From Gemmatimonadaceae bacterium (lineage in GTDB: Bacteria; Gemmatimonadota; Gemmatimonadetes; Gemmatimonadales; Gemmatimonadaceae): a stretch of 64,000 bases of DNA. Positions 17,005-25,527 of this stretch are shown here, one piece after another. Below the pieces are notes generated by a model, which worked only from the letters and a program-made list of their open reading frames with translations, was not told the origin of the DNA and did not search any database. Both the position numbers and the translations under genes were made by a program. The DNA lies in NCBI GenBank assembly GCA_019637445.1, contig JAHBVS010000001.1, forward strand, positions 1,089,586 to 1,153,585, in the 5' to 3' direction. How positions within the stretch are numbered: position 1 is the first letter of the stretch; the number at the start of each line of letters is the position of its first letter.

Positions 17005-18033
17005 GTGAAGCAGTGGTTGGAGACGCGCCAGGTGCTGGACCAGCTCGCCGCATGGCACGCGGCGGGCCAGCCCTGCGCGTTGGCGACGGTCATCCGTGTG
17101 CGCGGCTCGGCGTACCGACACGAGGGCGCCAAGATGGTCGTGGCAGCGGACGGGCGCGTGGTGGGCAACGTGTCGGGCGGCTGCCTCGAGGCCGATGTGC
17201 GCGAGGTGGCGCTGGGGGTGATCCGCACGGGAGTCGCCGAGCGTCGCGAGTACTGCGGCAGTGTGGACGAAATCCAGGCCTGGGACCTCGGTGTGGGCTG
17301 CGAGGGTGTGGTGGAGTTGTTGATCGAGCCGGTTCGCGACGCACGGGAAGCCGAGCGCAAGGCGCTCGACGCGGAGGAGGCCTTTGTCGTCGAGACGCAG
17401 TTGGAGTCGTTGGCGCGCCGAGTGCGCCGCGACGATGCATCTGGTCGTGCCTCGGGCCTGGAGGGCGAAGGCGATGAGACTGCGTTTGTCGAGCGTCTGA
17501 CGCCGCCCCCGCGCGTGCTGATTGTCAGCGCTGGAGACGATGCACGGCACTTGGCGCGCCTTGCCGTCGAGGTCGGCTTCCGCGTGGTGGTGGCAGACCG
17601 CCGTCCCGGACTGCTCACCGAACAGCGATTCCCTGCCCCGATCCGCCGCGTACTGGTCGACGCGACGTCCATCGGCGAGCGCGTCGTGCTCGACGCCGAG
17701 TCGTTCGCCGTGGTGATGACGCACAACTACGCCGACGACACGGACTATCTCCGCGCGCTGCTGGCAAGTCCGCTACGCTACCTCGGCGTGCTTGGGCCGC
17801 GTCAGCGCACCGCGCGCATGCTTGAGACGCTGCGCGCCGAAGGACCGGTCGACGAGTCGCGGATCTTCGGTCCGGTCGGACTCGACATCGGTACCGACGG
17901 CGCCGAGCAGGTGGCGCTGGCCGTGGTGGCGGAACTGCTGGCCGTGCGCAGTGGCCGCAGGCCGCGCTCCCTGCGCGAACGACGCGCGCCGATCCACGTG
18001 GACGACGTTGCATCGCAGGCGCCGGCGCCCTGA
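17005..18033 (+). CDS. xdhC: XdhC/CoxI-family molybdenum cofactor insertion protein
   Basis: The protein binds the molybdenum cofactor, promotes its sulfuration, and helps insert it into xanthine oxidase-family enzymes. The 342-residue product has an N-terminal XdhC/CoxI domain (ALATVIRVRGSAYRHEGAKM, VVGNVSGGCLEADV, WDLGVGCEGVVELLIEP) and a C-terminal Rossmann domain (VLIVSAGDDARHLARLA, VMTHNYADDTDYLRAL, YLGVLGPRQRTARML). It starts with GTG one base after the hydroxylase stop; the site GGAG lies inside the end of that gene. This position matches its expected client. Confidence 0.92.
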   Translation: MKQWLETRQVLDQLAAWHAAGQPCALATVIRVRGSAYRHEGAKMVVAADGRVVGNVSGGCLEADVREVALGVIRTGVAERREYCGSVDEIQAWDLGVGCEGVVELLIEPVRDAREAERKALDAEEAFVVETQLESLARRVRRDDASGRASGLEGEGDETAFVERLTPPPRVLIVSAGDDARHLARLAVEVGFRVVVADRRPGLLTEQRFPAPIRRVLVDATSIGERVVLDAESFAVVMTHNYADDTDYLRALLASPLRYLGVLGPRQRTARMLETLRAEGPVDESRIFGPVGLDIGTDGAEQVALAVVAELLAVRSGRRPRSLRERRAPIHVDDVASQAPAP

Positions 18034-18048
18034 GCAGTATCCGCCGCG

Positions 18049-18636
18049 ATGACTGAGTCGTTGCGGGTGGCGGCCGTGGTGCTTGCCGCGGGCGCGTCGC
18101 GCCGGATGGGTCGCAACAAGCTGCTCTTGCCCATCGAGGGCGAGCCGATGGTGCACCGCACGGTGCGCCGAGTGCTCGACGCCGGCTGCTCGCCTGTGGT
18201 GGTGGTCACCGGCCACGAGTCCGACAAGGTACGGGCGGCACTCGCGCCGCTGGCGGTGACGTTCACCGAGAGTCCGGATCCCACGGGCCCGACCAGTGCG
18301 ACGCTGCACGCTGGTATTCGCGCGCTTGGCGGCGATGTCGACGCCGTGCTCGTAATGCTCGCCGATATGGTGCAGGTGACGACGCCGATGCTGCGCGATG
18401 TCGTCGCGGCACTGCGTGAGTCGGAGGCGCCGTTGGCGGTCTCACGCTACGGCGACGTGTTGGCGCCGCCCCTTCTGTTCCGGCGCGCGCTGTGGCCGGA
18501 GCTGCTCGCGTGGACCGGTGAAGGTTGCGGCAAGGCGGTCGTTCGGGCGCATCAGGATGAAGCGCGGATGCGCGACTGGCCGGTGGAGGCACTGCGGGAT
18601 GTGGACACGCCGGAGGACTACGAGTTGCTGCGCTGA
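18049..18636 (+). CDS. mocA: Molybdenum cofactor cytidylyltransferase-like protein (MocA)
   Basis: This NTP-transferase probably adds CMP to molybdopterin to make the cytosine dinucleotide form used by xanthine oxidase-family hydroxylases. In 195 residues it has the nucleotide-binding start VVLAAGASRRMGRNKLLLP, the central GPTSATLHAGIRAL, the metal-binding MLADMVQVT and the end DVDTPEDYE. It closes the four-gene molybdenum hydroxylase unit, 15 bases after xdhC, and is followed by a perfect 20-bp hairpin. GTP versus CTP use is inferred from the client enzyme type. Confidence 0.9.
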   Translation: MTESLRVAAVVLAAGASRRMGRNKLLLPIEGEPMVHRTVRRVLDAGCSPVVVVTGHESDKVRAALAPLAVTFTESPDPTGPTSATLHAGIRALGGDVDAVLVMLADMVQVTTPMLRDVVAALRESEAPLAVSRYGDVLAPPLLFRRALWPELLAWTGEGCGKAVVRAHQDEARMRDWPVEALRDVDTPEDYELLR

Positions 18637-18637
18637 G

Positions 18638-18682
18638 GGAACGCTAAAGGGGGCCGCCATCTGCGGCCCCCTTTAGCGTTCC
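18638..18682. terminator. Perfect 20-bp hairpin, probable bidirectional terminator
   Basis: The left arm 18638-18657 and right arm 18663-18682 are exact complements, with a five-base loop CATCT. The hairpin begins one base after the mocA stop and ends 19 bases before the stop of the convergent peptidase gene. On both strands the stem end contains CTTTAGCGTT rather than a T run, so it resembles a strong transcript end or RNA-stability structure. Confidence 0.7.
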
Positions 18683-18701
18683 GCCGACCGAAGCCGCGGG
18701 G

Positions 18702-20285
18702 CTACTTCGCCGCCGACGGCGCCTTGTCAAAGTGTCGCAGCGCGTCGCCAATATCCGGATCGATGCGCGCCTCCACTTGGTACAACCCGGGGTTCCCCCA
18801 CTTGGCGAACGCCACCGCCTGCAGCAGCAGGCGCGTGAGCACCTTGTCGGCTTCCTCGCCGTCCGGCACAGTCGCCCCACGCTCCTGGGCCAAACCGCGG
18901 AATCCGCTGAGTGCGTCGGTGGCGAGCGTTGGCTTCGCCGCGAACTGATCGAGGTTCGACAGCGAGGCAGCGTTCGTGCTCACGTAGGTGCCCGCCCAGA
19001 CCGTCGCAAGATCCATCTCGTTGATGCGCCGCACCCAGGCCGGTGCCGCGGGCGGACGCGTGGTGCGCACGTCGGGGAAGATGCCGCCGCCACCGTAGAC
19101 GGTGCGCCCACCGGCGGTCTTGCACGAGGGACGCCCCACTGTGTCGCGCTCCACCGACGCGAGCCGGTAGTAGTTGCGCGACGTCGTGCCGCGGTAGTCA
19201 CGCTGCACGGCGCGTCCGCAGGGCGTACGCACCTGTCCGATCACCAACACGAGCACCGAGCCGTCCGAGAGCGGGAATCCCCGCATCATCAGCGACTTGC
19301 CGAAGCTCGACTGCCCCACGATCAGCGCCCGATCGTGGTCCTGCAGCGCGCCGGCCACGAGCTCGGACGCGCTGGCCGTGCCGTCGTCGATCATCACCAG
19401 CATCGGGTACTGCCGCTCGCTGCGCCAGAACGAACGCTTGACGCGCCCCGTATCCACGGCGGACTGCCGACGGCCTTCCGACGTGTAGACCACCGCGCCC
19501 GTCGGCAGGAACTCGCCGGCGATGGTCGCGGCCTCGTCCACCGAGCCACCGCCGTTGCCCCGCAGGTCCATCACGAGGCGCTTCATCCCCGTGCGCTCGA
19601 GTCGCTGCACGGCGGCACGGAGGTCGGCCGCGACCTTCTCGCCCACGAAGGTCGTGATGCGCACGTAACCCGTGCTGTCATCGAGCATCACGGCGGCCGG
19701 TACCGCAGTCTCCTCGCCGAAGCGCTCGCGCTTCACCTCTCGGTCAAAGCGACGGTACGAGCCATCGGCATCGCGGCGCTCGAGTGTGAGCACCACCTTG
19801 CTGTTGCGCGGCCCCGAGAGCGTGATGTCCAACTCCAACGGACTCTCGGCCTGCATTGGCTTGCCGTCGATCGCAACCAGCTCATCGCCCGGCAGGATGT
19901 CTCGCCGGCGCGCGTCGGTGCCGGCGGCCACGTTGGAGACGATCGCCGAGCCGCCGACAAACGCGAATTCAATCGGCACGGGATGCAAGCGCCCCTGACG
20001 CAGCTGCTCCTCCTTGCCCGCCTCCAGGCGCACGGAGGGGATCACGTAGGAGTGCGGATCGGTGGCCTGCACCATCGCCTGGATCGCCGCCATGAAGAGC
20101 CGGTGCGAGTCCATCGAGTCCGGATGGTTGAGCCGGATCTGGTTGAACACCTGCGAGAACAACTGCAGGTCCTCGGCGGCCGTCCGCGGTCGCGTGACCG
20201 GCTTGGCTTCCTGCGCCGCAAGTGACGGCAGGGCTGCGACGACCGAGAGGGCCGCCGCCGCAACCGACGCCAACACGCGGCTCAT
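18702..20285 (-). CDS. S41-family C-terminal processing peptidase (CtpA-like)
   Basis: This is a secreted serine protease of 527 residues with a signal peptide cut near SLAAQ. A PDZ domain occupies roughly residues 100-180 (FVGGSAIVSNVAAGTDARR, LPGDELVAIDGKPM). The catalytic region carries LVMDLRGNGGGSVDEAA, then the nucleophile motif DDGTASASELVAGALQDH and the lysine in QSSFGKSLMM, the usual Ser-Lys dyad. It probably trims periplasmic proteins. It starts with ATG overlapping the stop of the TPR gene by four bases, so the two are coupled; the TPR protein may present substrates, as TPR adaptors do for some CtpA enzymes. Confidence 0.9.
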   Translation of the reverse strand: MSRVLASVAAAALSVVAALPSLAAQEAKPVTRPRTAAEDLQLFSQVFNQIRLNHPDSMDSHRLFMAAIQAMVQATDPHSYVIPSVRLEAGKEEQLRQGRLHPVPIEFAFVGGSAIVSNVAAGTDARRRDILPGDELVAIDGKPMQAESPLELDITLSGPRNSKVVLTLERRDADGSYRRFDREVKRERFGEETAVPAAVMLDDSTGYVRITTFVGEKVAADLRAAVQRLERTGMKRLVMDLRGNGGGSVDEAATIAGEFLPTGAVVYTSEGRRQSAVDTGRVKRSFWRSERQYPMLVMIDDGTASASELVAGALQDHDRALIVGQSSFGKSLMMRGFPLSDGSVLVLVIGQVRTPCGRAVQRDYRGTTSRNYYRLASVERDTVGRPSCKTAGGRTVYGGGGIFPDVRTTRPPAAPAWVRRINEMDLATVWAGTYVSTNAASLSNLDQFAAKPTLATDALSGFRGLAQERGATVPDGEEADKVLTRLLLQAVAFAKWGNPGLYQVEARIDPDIGDALRHFDKAPSAAK

Positions 20286-21472
20286 TGGCCGCCGCCGATC
20301 GCCCGCAGCCGCGTGGTCGCCGCCTGCCGCTGCGGATGCCGACGTGCCGCCATCGCAAGGAACTTCTCGTACGCGGCCTTGGCCGCCGCCGTGTCCCCGG
20401 ACTTCTCCAGCGCGGCCGCCAGCGCGAACTGCGGCGCGGCGTAGTACGGCTCGAGGTCAATCGCCTTCTTGAGCGGCTCCATGGCCTCCGCGGCCTGGCC
20501 GACCTGCAGCAGCAACTCGCCCTGCAGGAAGTGCACGAAGGCATCGGCCGGCGCCAACTCCACCGCCAGGGCCATCTCGCTGAGTGCCGTAACCGTATCC
20601 TTCGCGGCGAGCGCCAAGCGCGACAGCTCGACGTGCGCCGGATGGAACGAGAGATCCTCGGTCATTGCACGGCCGAAGGCCTCGCGCGCCTTCTCGGCGT
20701 CGCCCTTGCGCGCGTAGAGCAGTCCGAGGCTGTGCTCGTGCAGGGCCTTGGACGAATAAAAGATGACCTGGCGCTCCTTCTTCTCCTCGTCTCGCGAGAG
20801 GCGTTCCAAAGCCGAGGTGAAGTCGAAAACGGCCTCGTCAATGCGACCCGAGATCGCGTTCAGGCGTCCGCGCTCGATGTACAGGTACGAGGGATTCCTC
20901 GCCTGCCCGATCGCCTCCGAGTAAAGCTGGTCGGCGAGCACGACCTGTCCCTGGGCCGCGGCCATGCGTGCGCGGGTGCTGGGCGGAGACGCGTCCAGCC
21001 GCTGATTCACGTAGTGGTCGATCTCGCCCTGATTGATCCCGCTGGCGATGGCCTTGCGGTAGTAGTTGAACAGCACGGTCCGCGCGTGCCGCTCGTGCAG
21101 GAAGGGATCGAGTTGCAGTGCCTTGAAGTAGAGCGAGTCGTTGGACTGCATCTCGTCGGAAAACACCGTTCGCTCGTCACCCTGCATATAGCGCAGAAAC
21201 ACGGACTGGCGCTGCATCAGCCGAGCGGTGCGCAAGCCGTAGAGCGCGTCGGCGTTGCCCGGGTCAAGCCGCATCGCCCAGTAGTACGCCTCAGCAGCCG
21301 TGGTCGCGTTGTCCTCGACCGTGCGCGCCCCGTGATTCAGGTAGGCGTTCACATCGTTGGTGTCCGCAGTGGACGAGAGACGCGGCCGCCGGGGTTCGCG
21401 CCGATTCCGCTGAGCCTCGAGCGGAAGGGTGAGTACGCTGACGACCGCCAGCGCAACAAGAAGGACTCGCAT
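20282..21472 (-). CDS. Secreted TPR-repeat protein coupled to S41 peptidase
   Basis: This is a 396-residue exported protein with signal peptide MRVLLVALAVVSVLTLPLEAQ and tetratricopeptide-like helix pairs throughout. The clearest are near the C-terminus (KAREAFGRAMTEDLSFHPAH, EAMEPLKKAIDLEPYYAAP). It likely mediates protein contacts in the periplasm. ATG 21472 has GGAG eight bases upstream and begins the signal sequence. It overlaps the S41 peptidase by four bases. The N-terminal half resembles the TPR gene at 26776-27894 (for example RLDPGNADALYGL versus [13 protein letters not shown]), so the two are probably paralogues. Confidence 0.8.
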   Translation of the reverse strand: MRVLLVALAVVSVLTLPLEAQRNRREPRRPRLSSTADTNDVNAYLNHGARTVEDNATTAAEAYYWAMRLDPGNADALYGLRTARLMQRQSVFLRYMQGDERTVFSDEMQSNDSLYFKALQLDPFLHERHARTVLFNYYRKAIASGINQGEIDHYVNQRLDASPPSTRARMAAAQGQVVLADQLYSEAIGQARNPSYLYIERGRLNAISGRIDEAVFDFTSALERLSRDEEKKERQVIFYSSKALHEHSLGLLYARKGDAEKAREAFGRAMTEDLSFHPAHVELSRLALAAKDTVTALSEMALAVELAPADAFVHFLQGELLLQVGQAAEAMEPLKKAIDLEPYYAAPQFALAAALEKSGDTAAAKAAYEKFLAMAARRHPQRQAATTRLRAIGGGQ

Positions 21473-21577
21473 GCAGGCTCCGATAGTGGGGGACTCCACG
21501 ACCTCTGCCAAGATTCTCCACAGGACCGGGCAAAAGGTCAAGGGTGCTTTTGTGCCATGTCGGTGCCAACGCGCTCC

Positions 21578-21946
21578 CTACGAAACCACTTTTTTGCGGT
21601 GACGCGCCAAGAATCGGTAGGCCGCGTCCCTGATGCGGCGGGGGATGACTCGAGCGATTGCCGAGGCGAGCCGCCACCCGCCGCCGAGGTAGCTGCCAAC
21701 GGCGAGCACGGCGTCCGAGTGGGTGAGCACACGGGGGGCCGATTGCGCCGACCGCTCAACCCAGACCAGCGAGTCGAGGCCTAGCAGCCACGGCTGCGTG
21801 CTCCGCAAGGCCTCTCCCTCCGGGCCTTGCAGCGAGAGCATCCGCAAGGTGCGCGTGCGGTCCCGACGATCAACAAACCAGGCGGTTCGCGTACACAGCG
21901 CGCACTCGGCGTCGAAGTACAGCTCCGGCGCCCGCGCCCCGGTCAC
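21578..21946 (-). CDS. Thiol-disulfide oxidoreductase-like DCC-family protein (DUF393)
   Basis: This is a 122-residue protein of the DCC/DUF393 family, named for a conserved Asp-Cys-Cys pattern. The key motif is YFDAECALCTRTAWFVDRRD near the N-terminus, with a CxxC pair suited to thiol-disulfide exchange, followed by the usual basic C-terminal region. The cellular role of the family is poorly known. The GTG start overlaps the stop of the upstream lipase gene in a four-base GTGA, so the two are translationally coupled. Confidence 0.82.
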   Translation of the reverse strand: MTGARAPELYFDAECALCTRTAWFVDRRDRTRTLRMLSLQGPEGEALRSTQPWLLGLDSLVWVERSAQSAPRVLTHSDAVLAVGSYLGGGWRLASAIARVIPRRIRDAAYRFLARHRKKVVS

Positions 21947-22647
21947 GGGGCGACGCTGTCCACGGGCGGGAACCGTCCCGTGCGCAGGAAGGCCAGCGTC
22001 AGGGCAATGGCCGTGTCGTTGCGCATCACGAAGGCGTGGTTCGCGTCGACGATGACGTGCGCCGTCTCGTCCTTGAGGTGCGTCTCCTCGACCCGCACCT
22101 TGCCGTCGTGCGCCGCGGCGATGATACCCACGGGCACACCGATGGACGGCGGCAGCTTCTGCACCGTCGCGCTGGAGTCCGTGCGCAATTCGTCGATGGG
22201 CTCAAGCATCCAGCCAAGAATGCCGGCGTAGCGATCGGCGGACTTGGCACCCTGGTTGGGAGGCGCCATCAACACCACGCGCCCGACGCCGGCGGGTGGC
22301 TCGTCCTGCGCCAACATCCAGCGGATCAGGATGCCGCCGAGGCTGTGTCCCACAAAATGCACCGTGGTCGCGTCCCCGCGGGCGGCGTCGATCTCGCGAC
22401 GCACCGTGGCACCGAGCTCGGGGATGCTGCAGCAGTAGCTGGAGTAGCCGATGTTGAGCACCGAGAACCCAGCGCCCTCGAGCGCTTCGGCGAGCGCGGA
22501 CATCGAGCGCGGGGTGCGGCCCATCCCGTGGAGGATGACGACGAGGTCGCGCGAGCCCTGCGCAGCGCCGATGGACGGCGTCGCGACCAATAGCGCGAGC
22601 ACGCTGAGTGCGAGCGAGACGATGAACGGGCGCATATTCCGGTGCAC
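21943..22647 (-). CDS. Secreted alpha/beta hydrolase (lipase-like)
   Basis: This is a 234-residue exported esterase or lipase. The signal peptide (RPFIVSLALSVLALLVATPSIGAAQ) is followed by VVILHGMGRTPRSMSALAEAL, giving the oxyanion HG, and by the nucleophile elbow GHSLGGILIRW. A late His in DANHAFVMRND is the likely catalytic His. Two adjacent Cys (YCCS) could form a disulfide. The GTG at 22647 is preferred because AAGGAG lies six bases before it; an ATG four codons later is too far away. It is divergent from a second lipase gene. Confidence 0.82.
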   Translation of the reverse strand: MHRNMRPFIVSLALSVLALLVATPSIGAAQGSRDLVVILHGMGRTPRSMSALAEALEGAGFSVLNIGYSSYCCSIPELGATVRREIDAARGDATTVHFVGHSLGGILIRWMLAQDEPPAGVGRVVLMAPPNQGAKSADRYAGILGWMLEPIDELRTDSSATVQKLPPSIGVPVGIIAAAHDGKVRVEETHLKDETAHVIVDANHAFVMRNDTAIALTLAFLRTGRFPPVDSVAP

Positions 22648-22717
22648 GGGACTCTCCTTCAACTTATGCGACGCCCACGTCCGGAGTTTCAGCCTGGCCA
22701 TTCCGCAACACGCCACG

Positions 22718-23518
22718 ATGTCCGATGGAACCGCGCTCGCCCTGCGCGAGTGGGGGCCTGAGGGACGGCGCGGCACCGTCGTGCTGGTGCACGGGCTCGG
22801 CGAGCACATCGGCCGCTACGAGCAGGTCGGCGCTTGGTTCGCGGCCCGCGGGTTCCGCGTGGTCGGGTACGACCAGCGCGGCCACGGTCAGTCGCCCGGA
22901 CCTCGCGGACGCCTCCCGGCCAACGACACGCTGCTCCGTGACCTCGAGGAGATCGTGGGCCTCGCACGCGATGCCGATCGGCCGCTGCTGCTGCTCGGCC
23001 ACTCGATGGGCGGCGCCGTCGTTGCGCGGTTCGTGGCCGAGGCGCGGCAGCCCGTGGACTTCTGCGTATTGTCGTCGCCAGCGCTGGCCGCGGACCTCGG
23101 CGTCGTGCAGCGCCTACAGCTGGCGATTGGCGAGCGGCTGGCGCCAGACCTCGCCCAAGGAAACGGCCTGGATCCGCACTACATCTCGCACGACGCCGCG
23201 GTGGTGCGCGCGTATATCGACGACCCCTCGGTGCACGACCGCATCTCCGCGCGCCTCGCGCGCGGCATCCTCGAGGCCGGTCGCATCGCGCTCGCTGCTG
23301 CCCCACGCTGGCGCGTCCCCACCCTGCTCCTCTACGCCGGCGACGACCACTTGGTCGCCTCGCACGGCAGCGATGCGTTCGCGGCCAGCGCCCCAGCCGA
23401 GGTCGTGGAGTCGGAGCGCTTCGACGCGCTCTACCACGAGATCCTCAACGAAGGGACGCTGGCCGCGCCCGTCTTCGCGCGGCTCGAGCGTTGGCTCGAC
23501 GCGCGCCTGCCCGCCTAG
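22718..23518 (+). CDS. Monoacylglycerol lipase-like alpha/beta hydrolase
   Basis: This is a cytoplasmic serine hydrolase of the monoacylglycerol lipase/lysophospholipase (Hydrolase_4) group. Its 266 residues contain VVLVHGLGEHIGRYEQV (oxyanion loop), the typical YDQRGHGQSPGPRG, the nucleophile elbow LLGHSMGGAVVARF, an acid in LLLYAGDDHLV and the catalytic His in FDALYHEILNE. The frame is open well upstream, but ATG 22718 gives the normal family N-terminus. Its stop codon and that of the convergent peptidase gene both lie in one 15-bp palindrome. Confidence 0.88.
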   Translation: MSDGTALALREWGPEGRRGTVVLVHGLGEHIGRYEQVGAWFAARGFRVVGYDQRGHGQSPGPRGRLPANDTLLRDLEEIVGLARDADRPLLLLGHSMGGAVVARFVAEARQPVDFCVLSSPALAADLGVVQRLQLAIGERLAPDLAQGNGLDPHYISHDAAVVRAYIDDPSVHDRISARLARGILEAGRIALAAAPRWRVPTLLLYAGDDHLVASHGSDAFAASAPAEVVESERFDALYHEILNEGTLAAPVFARLERWLDARLPA

Positions 23519-23527
23519 CGCGACGCG

Positions 23528-25396
23528 CTAACGCTCGATCCGCACGGGTGCATCGGCGATGCCGCCGCGCGTGCTGGACACGCGGGCGTTCATCTCCGCC
23601 GGGCCATCGCCGGTGAGTCGCACCCGAACGGTGACAACCTTCGACTCGCGTCCGGCAAGCCAGAACTCCGTGCCGCGACCGATGCTGCGCGCACCGCGCC
23701 CCTCGACGGTCAGGAAGTCCGGCCGCACGATGTGCACGCGCTTGGCCTGCTCCAGCGCCGTGGGAATACGGCCGGTGTTGCGCACGGTCACGCGCACCTC
23801 GTGCGTGGCCGAGTCGGCGGAGGCGCGCACGCGGCGCACCTCGACATTGGCGATCTCGACCTTCGGCATCTCCATCGCCATCGCGAGGTTGAACATCGCC
23901 TGGTTGCGCGCCCACTTCTCGAGCACCTCCGGCGGACCGTTCTGCGACCAGAACTTCGGGTTAGGGCCGCCGACCTCGACCTCGCCAAGGTCCGGGTGCA
24001 TCACCTTGGTCCACATCTGGTAGCCGGCGCCGCCGAAGTTCTCGTCGTTGTAGCGCAGCACCTCGTACTGGTCCCAGCGGCCGTCGCCGTTGTAGTCGCG
24101 CTCACGGCCGCCGTTCCAGAGTTCATCGCCATACCAGATCTGGCCCATCTGGAAGTAGCCGAAGTCCGGGCCGTGGCCGAACAGCGGATCCGGCTGGCCC
24201 TGCCCTGGCGGCGCAAAACGCGTCGCGTAGGTGAAGTACACATCGCCGGCCCAGGGATAGTTCGTATGCGAGAGGCCGACCGAGTCGAAGTACTGGAACA
24301 GCTTCAGGTCGCTCGGGAACATGCACTCCTTCTCGAGGCAGGTGCTGGGGCCGCGGAGATGCATCGGCACCTGCGTGTCCATCGAGTTGGTGACGCTGAT
24401 GTTCGGATGGTGCAGCTGCCAGAGGAACACGGCGCGGGTCTCAGGCTCGGAGAGCGGGTACTCGCCGGCGCCGAACTGCGTCATGCCACGGCCGGTATTC
24501 TCGCGCTCGGGCCGCCAGTTGTACGGATAGTTGCGGTGCAGGTCGAGGCCACCGACACCGTCCTCGTTGATGAGGCCGTCCTTGTCGTTGTCGATGCCTT
24601 CCTGGAACATCAGGTAGTCGCCGTTGCCGCGGCCGACGGCGCGCATCAGGCGGCCCTTGGGGTCCAGCGAATCCACGACGTGCGTGCCCTTGCCGGGCCC
24701 GACGTACTGGCGCATCTGGCGGATGAAGCCGTCGCCATCGAGGTCCTCGCCCGGATCCTCATCGAGCAGGCCGTCGCCGTCGTTGTCGATCGGCCGCACC
24801 GAGCTGCGATTGGCCTGCGCCGTGAGCTTGTACATGTCGGCGCCGTCGGGATTGTTGTTCGGCCGCACATACAGCGCCTTCTCGTCCAGCAGCTTGGTGA
24901 TGGCGGCGTCGCGTCCGTAGTTCTCGAGCACATGCCAGGCGAGATACAGCACGCTTTCGCTGGACGTGATCTCACCCGAATGCCGCCCGCCCTCGAAGTA
25001 GGCCGCCGGCTTGTCGGTGTGCTTGCCGGTCTTGGTGTTCGTGATGATCAGCTGCCAGATGGGCTGGCCGCCGAATGTGGTGCCCACCTGCACGCGCTCC
25101 ACGAGGTCCGGCTTCTCACGGGCCCAGCGCTCCATCCAGTAGTTGAGCTCTTCCGTGGTGTGGTAGTGCTGGAAGTCCATCACGCCCCACTGCTTGGGCT
25201 GCACTTCCTTGTAGTTCGTCAGCGGGAAGGTCGACGAGGCGTCGCGCTGCCCGGGGATCGTGAGCACACGGCGCACGGTGTCGCGGGCAGCCCGTCCACC
25301 GAAGCCGCCCATCTGTGCGGTGAGGGCGACGGGGGCGAGCAGCGCGACGGTCAGCGCCAGCGAAGGGATGCCCAGCGCGCGGGGGGTTCCTGCCAT
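23528..25396 (-). CDS. Secreted M14-family zinc carboxypeptidase with calcium-loop insert
   Basis: This is a 622-residue exported metallocarboxypeptidase. After the signal peptide (residues 1-28), the M14 core has EELNYWMERWA, the zinc-binding GGRHSGEITSSESVLYLAWH near residue 135 and NNNPDGADMYKLTAQANRSS. An unusual acidic insert follows with several calcium-loop motifs (DNDGDGLLDEDPGEDLDGDG, DNDKDGLINEDG), then HRNYPYNW and later YNGDGRWD. The last 120 residues form an Ig-like beta domain. The loops suggest calcium-dependent folding outside the cell. ATG 25396 has GGAG nine bases upstream. Confidence 0.87.
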   Translation of the reverse strand: MAGTPRALGIPSLALTVALLAPVALTAQMGGFGGRAARDTVRRVLTIPGQRDASSTFPLTNYKEVQPKQWGVMDFQHYHTTEELNYWMERWAREKPDLVERVQVGTTFGGQPIWQLIITNTKTGKHTDKPAAYFEGGRHSGEITSSESVLYLAWHVLENYGRDAAITKLLDEKALYVRPNNNPDGADMYKLTAQANRSSVRPIDNDGDGLLDEDPGEDLDGDGFIRQMRQYVGPGKGTHVVDSLDPKGRLMRAVGRGNGDYLMFQEGIDNDKDGLINEDGVGGLDLHRNYPYNWRPERENTGRGMTQFGAGEYPLSEPETRAVFLWQLHHPNISVTNSMDTQVPMHLRGPSTCLEKECMFPSDLKLFQYFDSVGLSHTNYPWAGDVYFTYATRFAPPGQGQPDPLFGHGPDFGYFQMGQIWYGDELWNGGRERDYNGDGRWDQYEVLRYNDENFGGAGYQMWTKVMHPDLGEVEVGGPNPKFWSQNGPPEVLEKWARNQAMFNLAMAMEMPKVEIANVEVRRVRASADSATHEVRVTVRNTGRIPTALEQAKRVHIVRPDFLTVEGRGARSIGRGTEFWLAGRESKVVTVRVRLTGDGPAEMNARVSSTRGGIADAPVRIER

Positions 25397-25527
25397 CAGT
25401 GCGTCTCCGACGATGTGGGTGAATCCCCGAAGTTCGCCAATCCCACTGGTCACGTCCAGCGTTCGACTGGTGGCCCGTGTGGCGAGTCGGCAGATTCCCC
25501 GCCGAACCGCCAGCAACTGGAGTCGCC

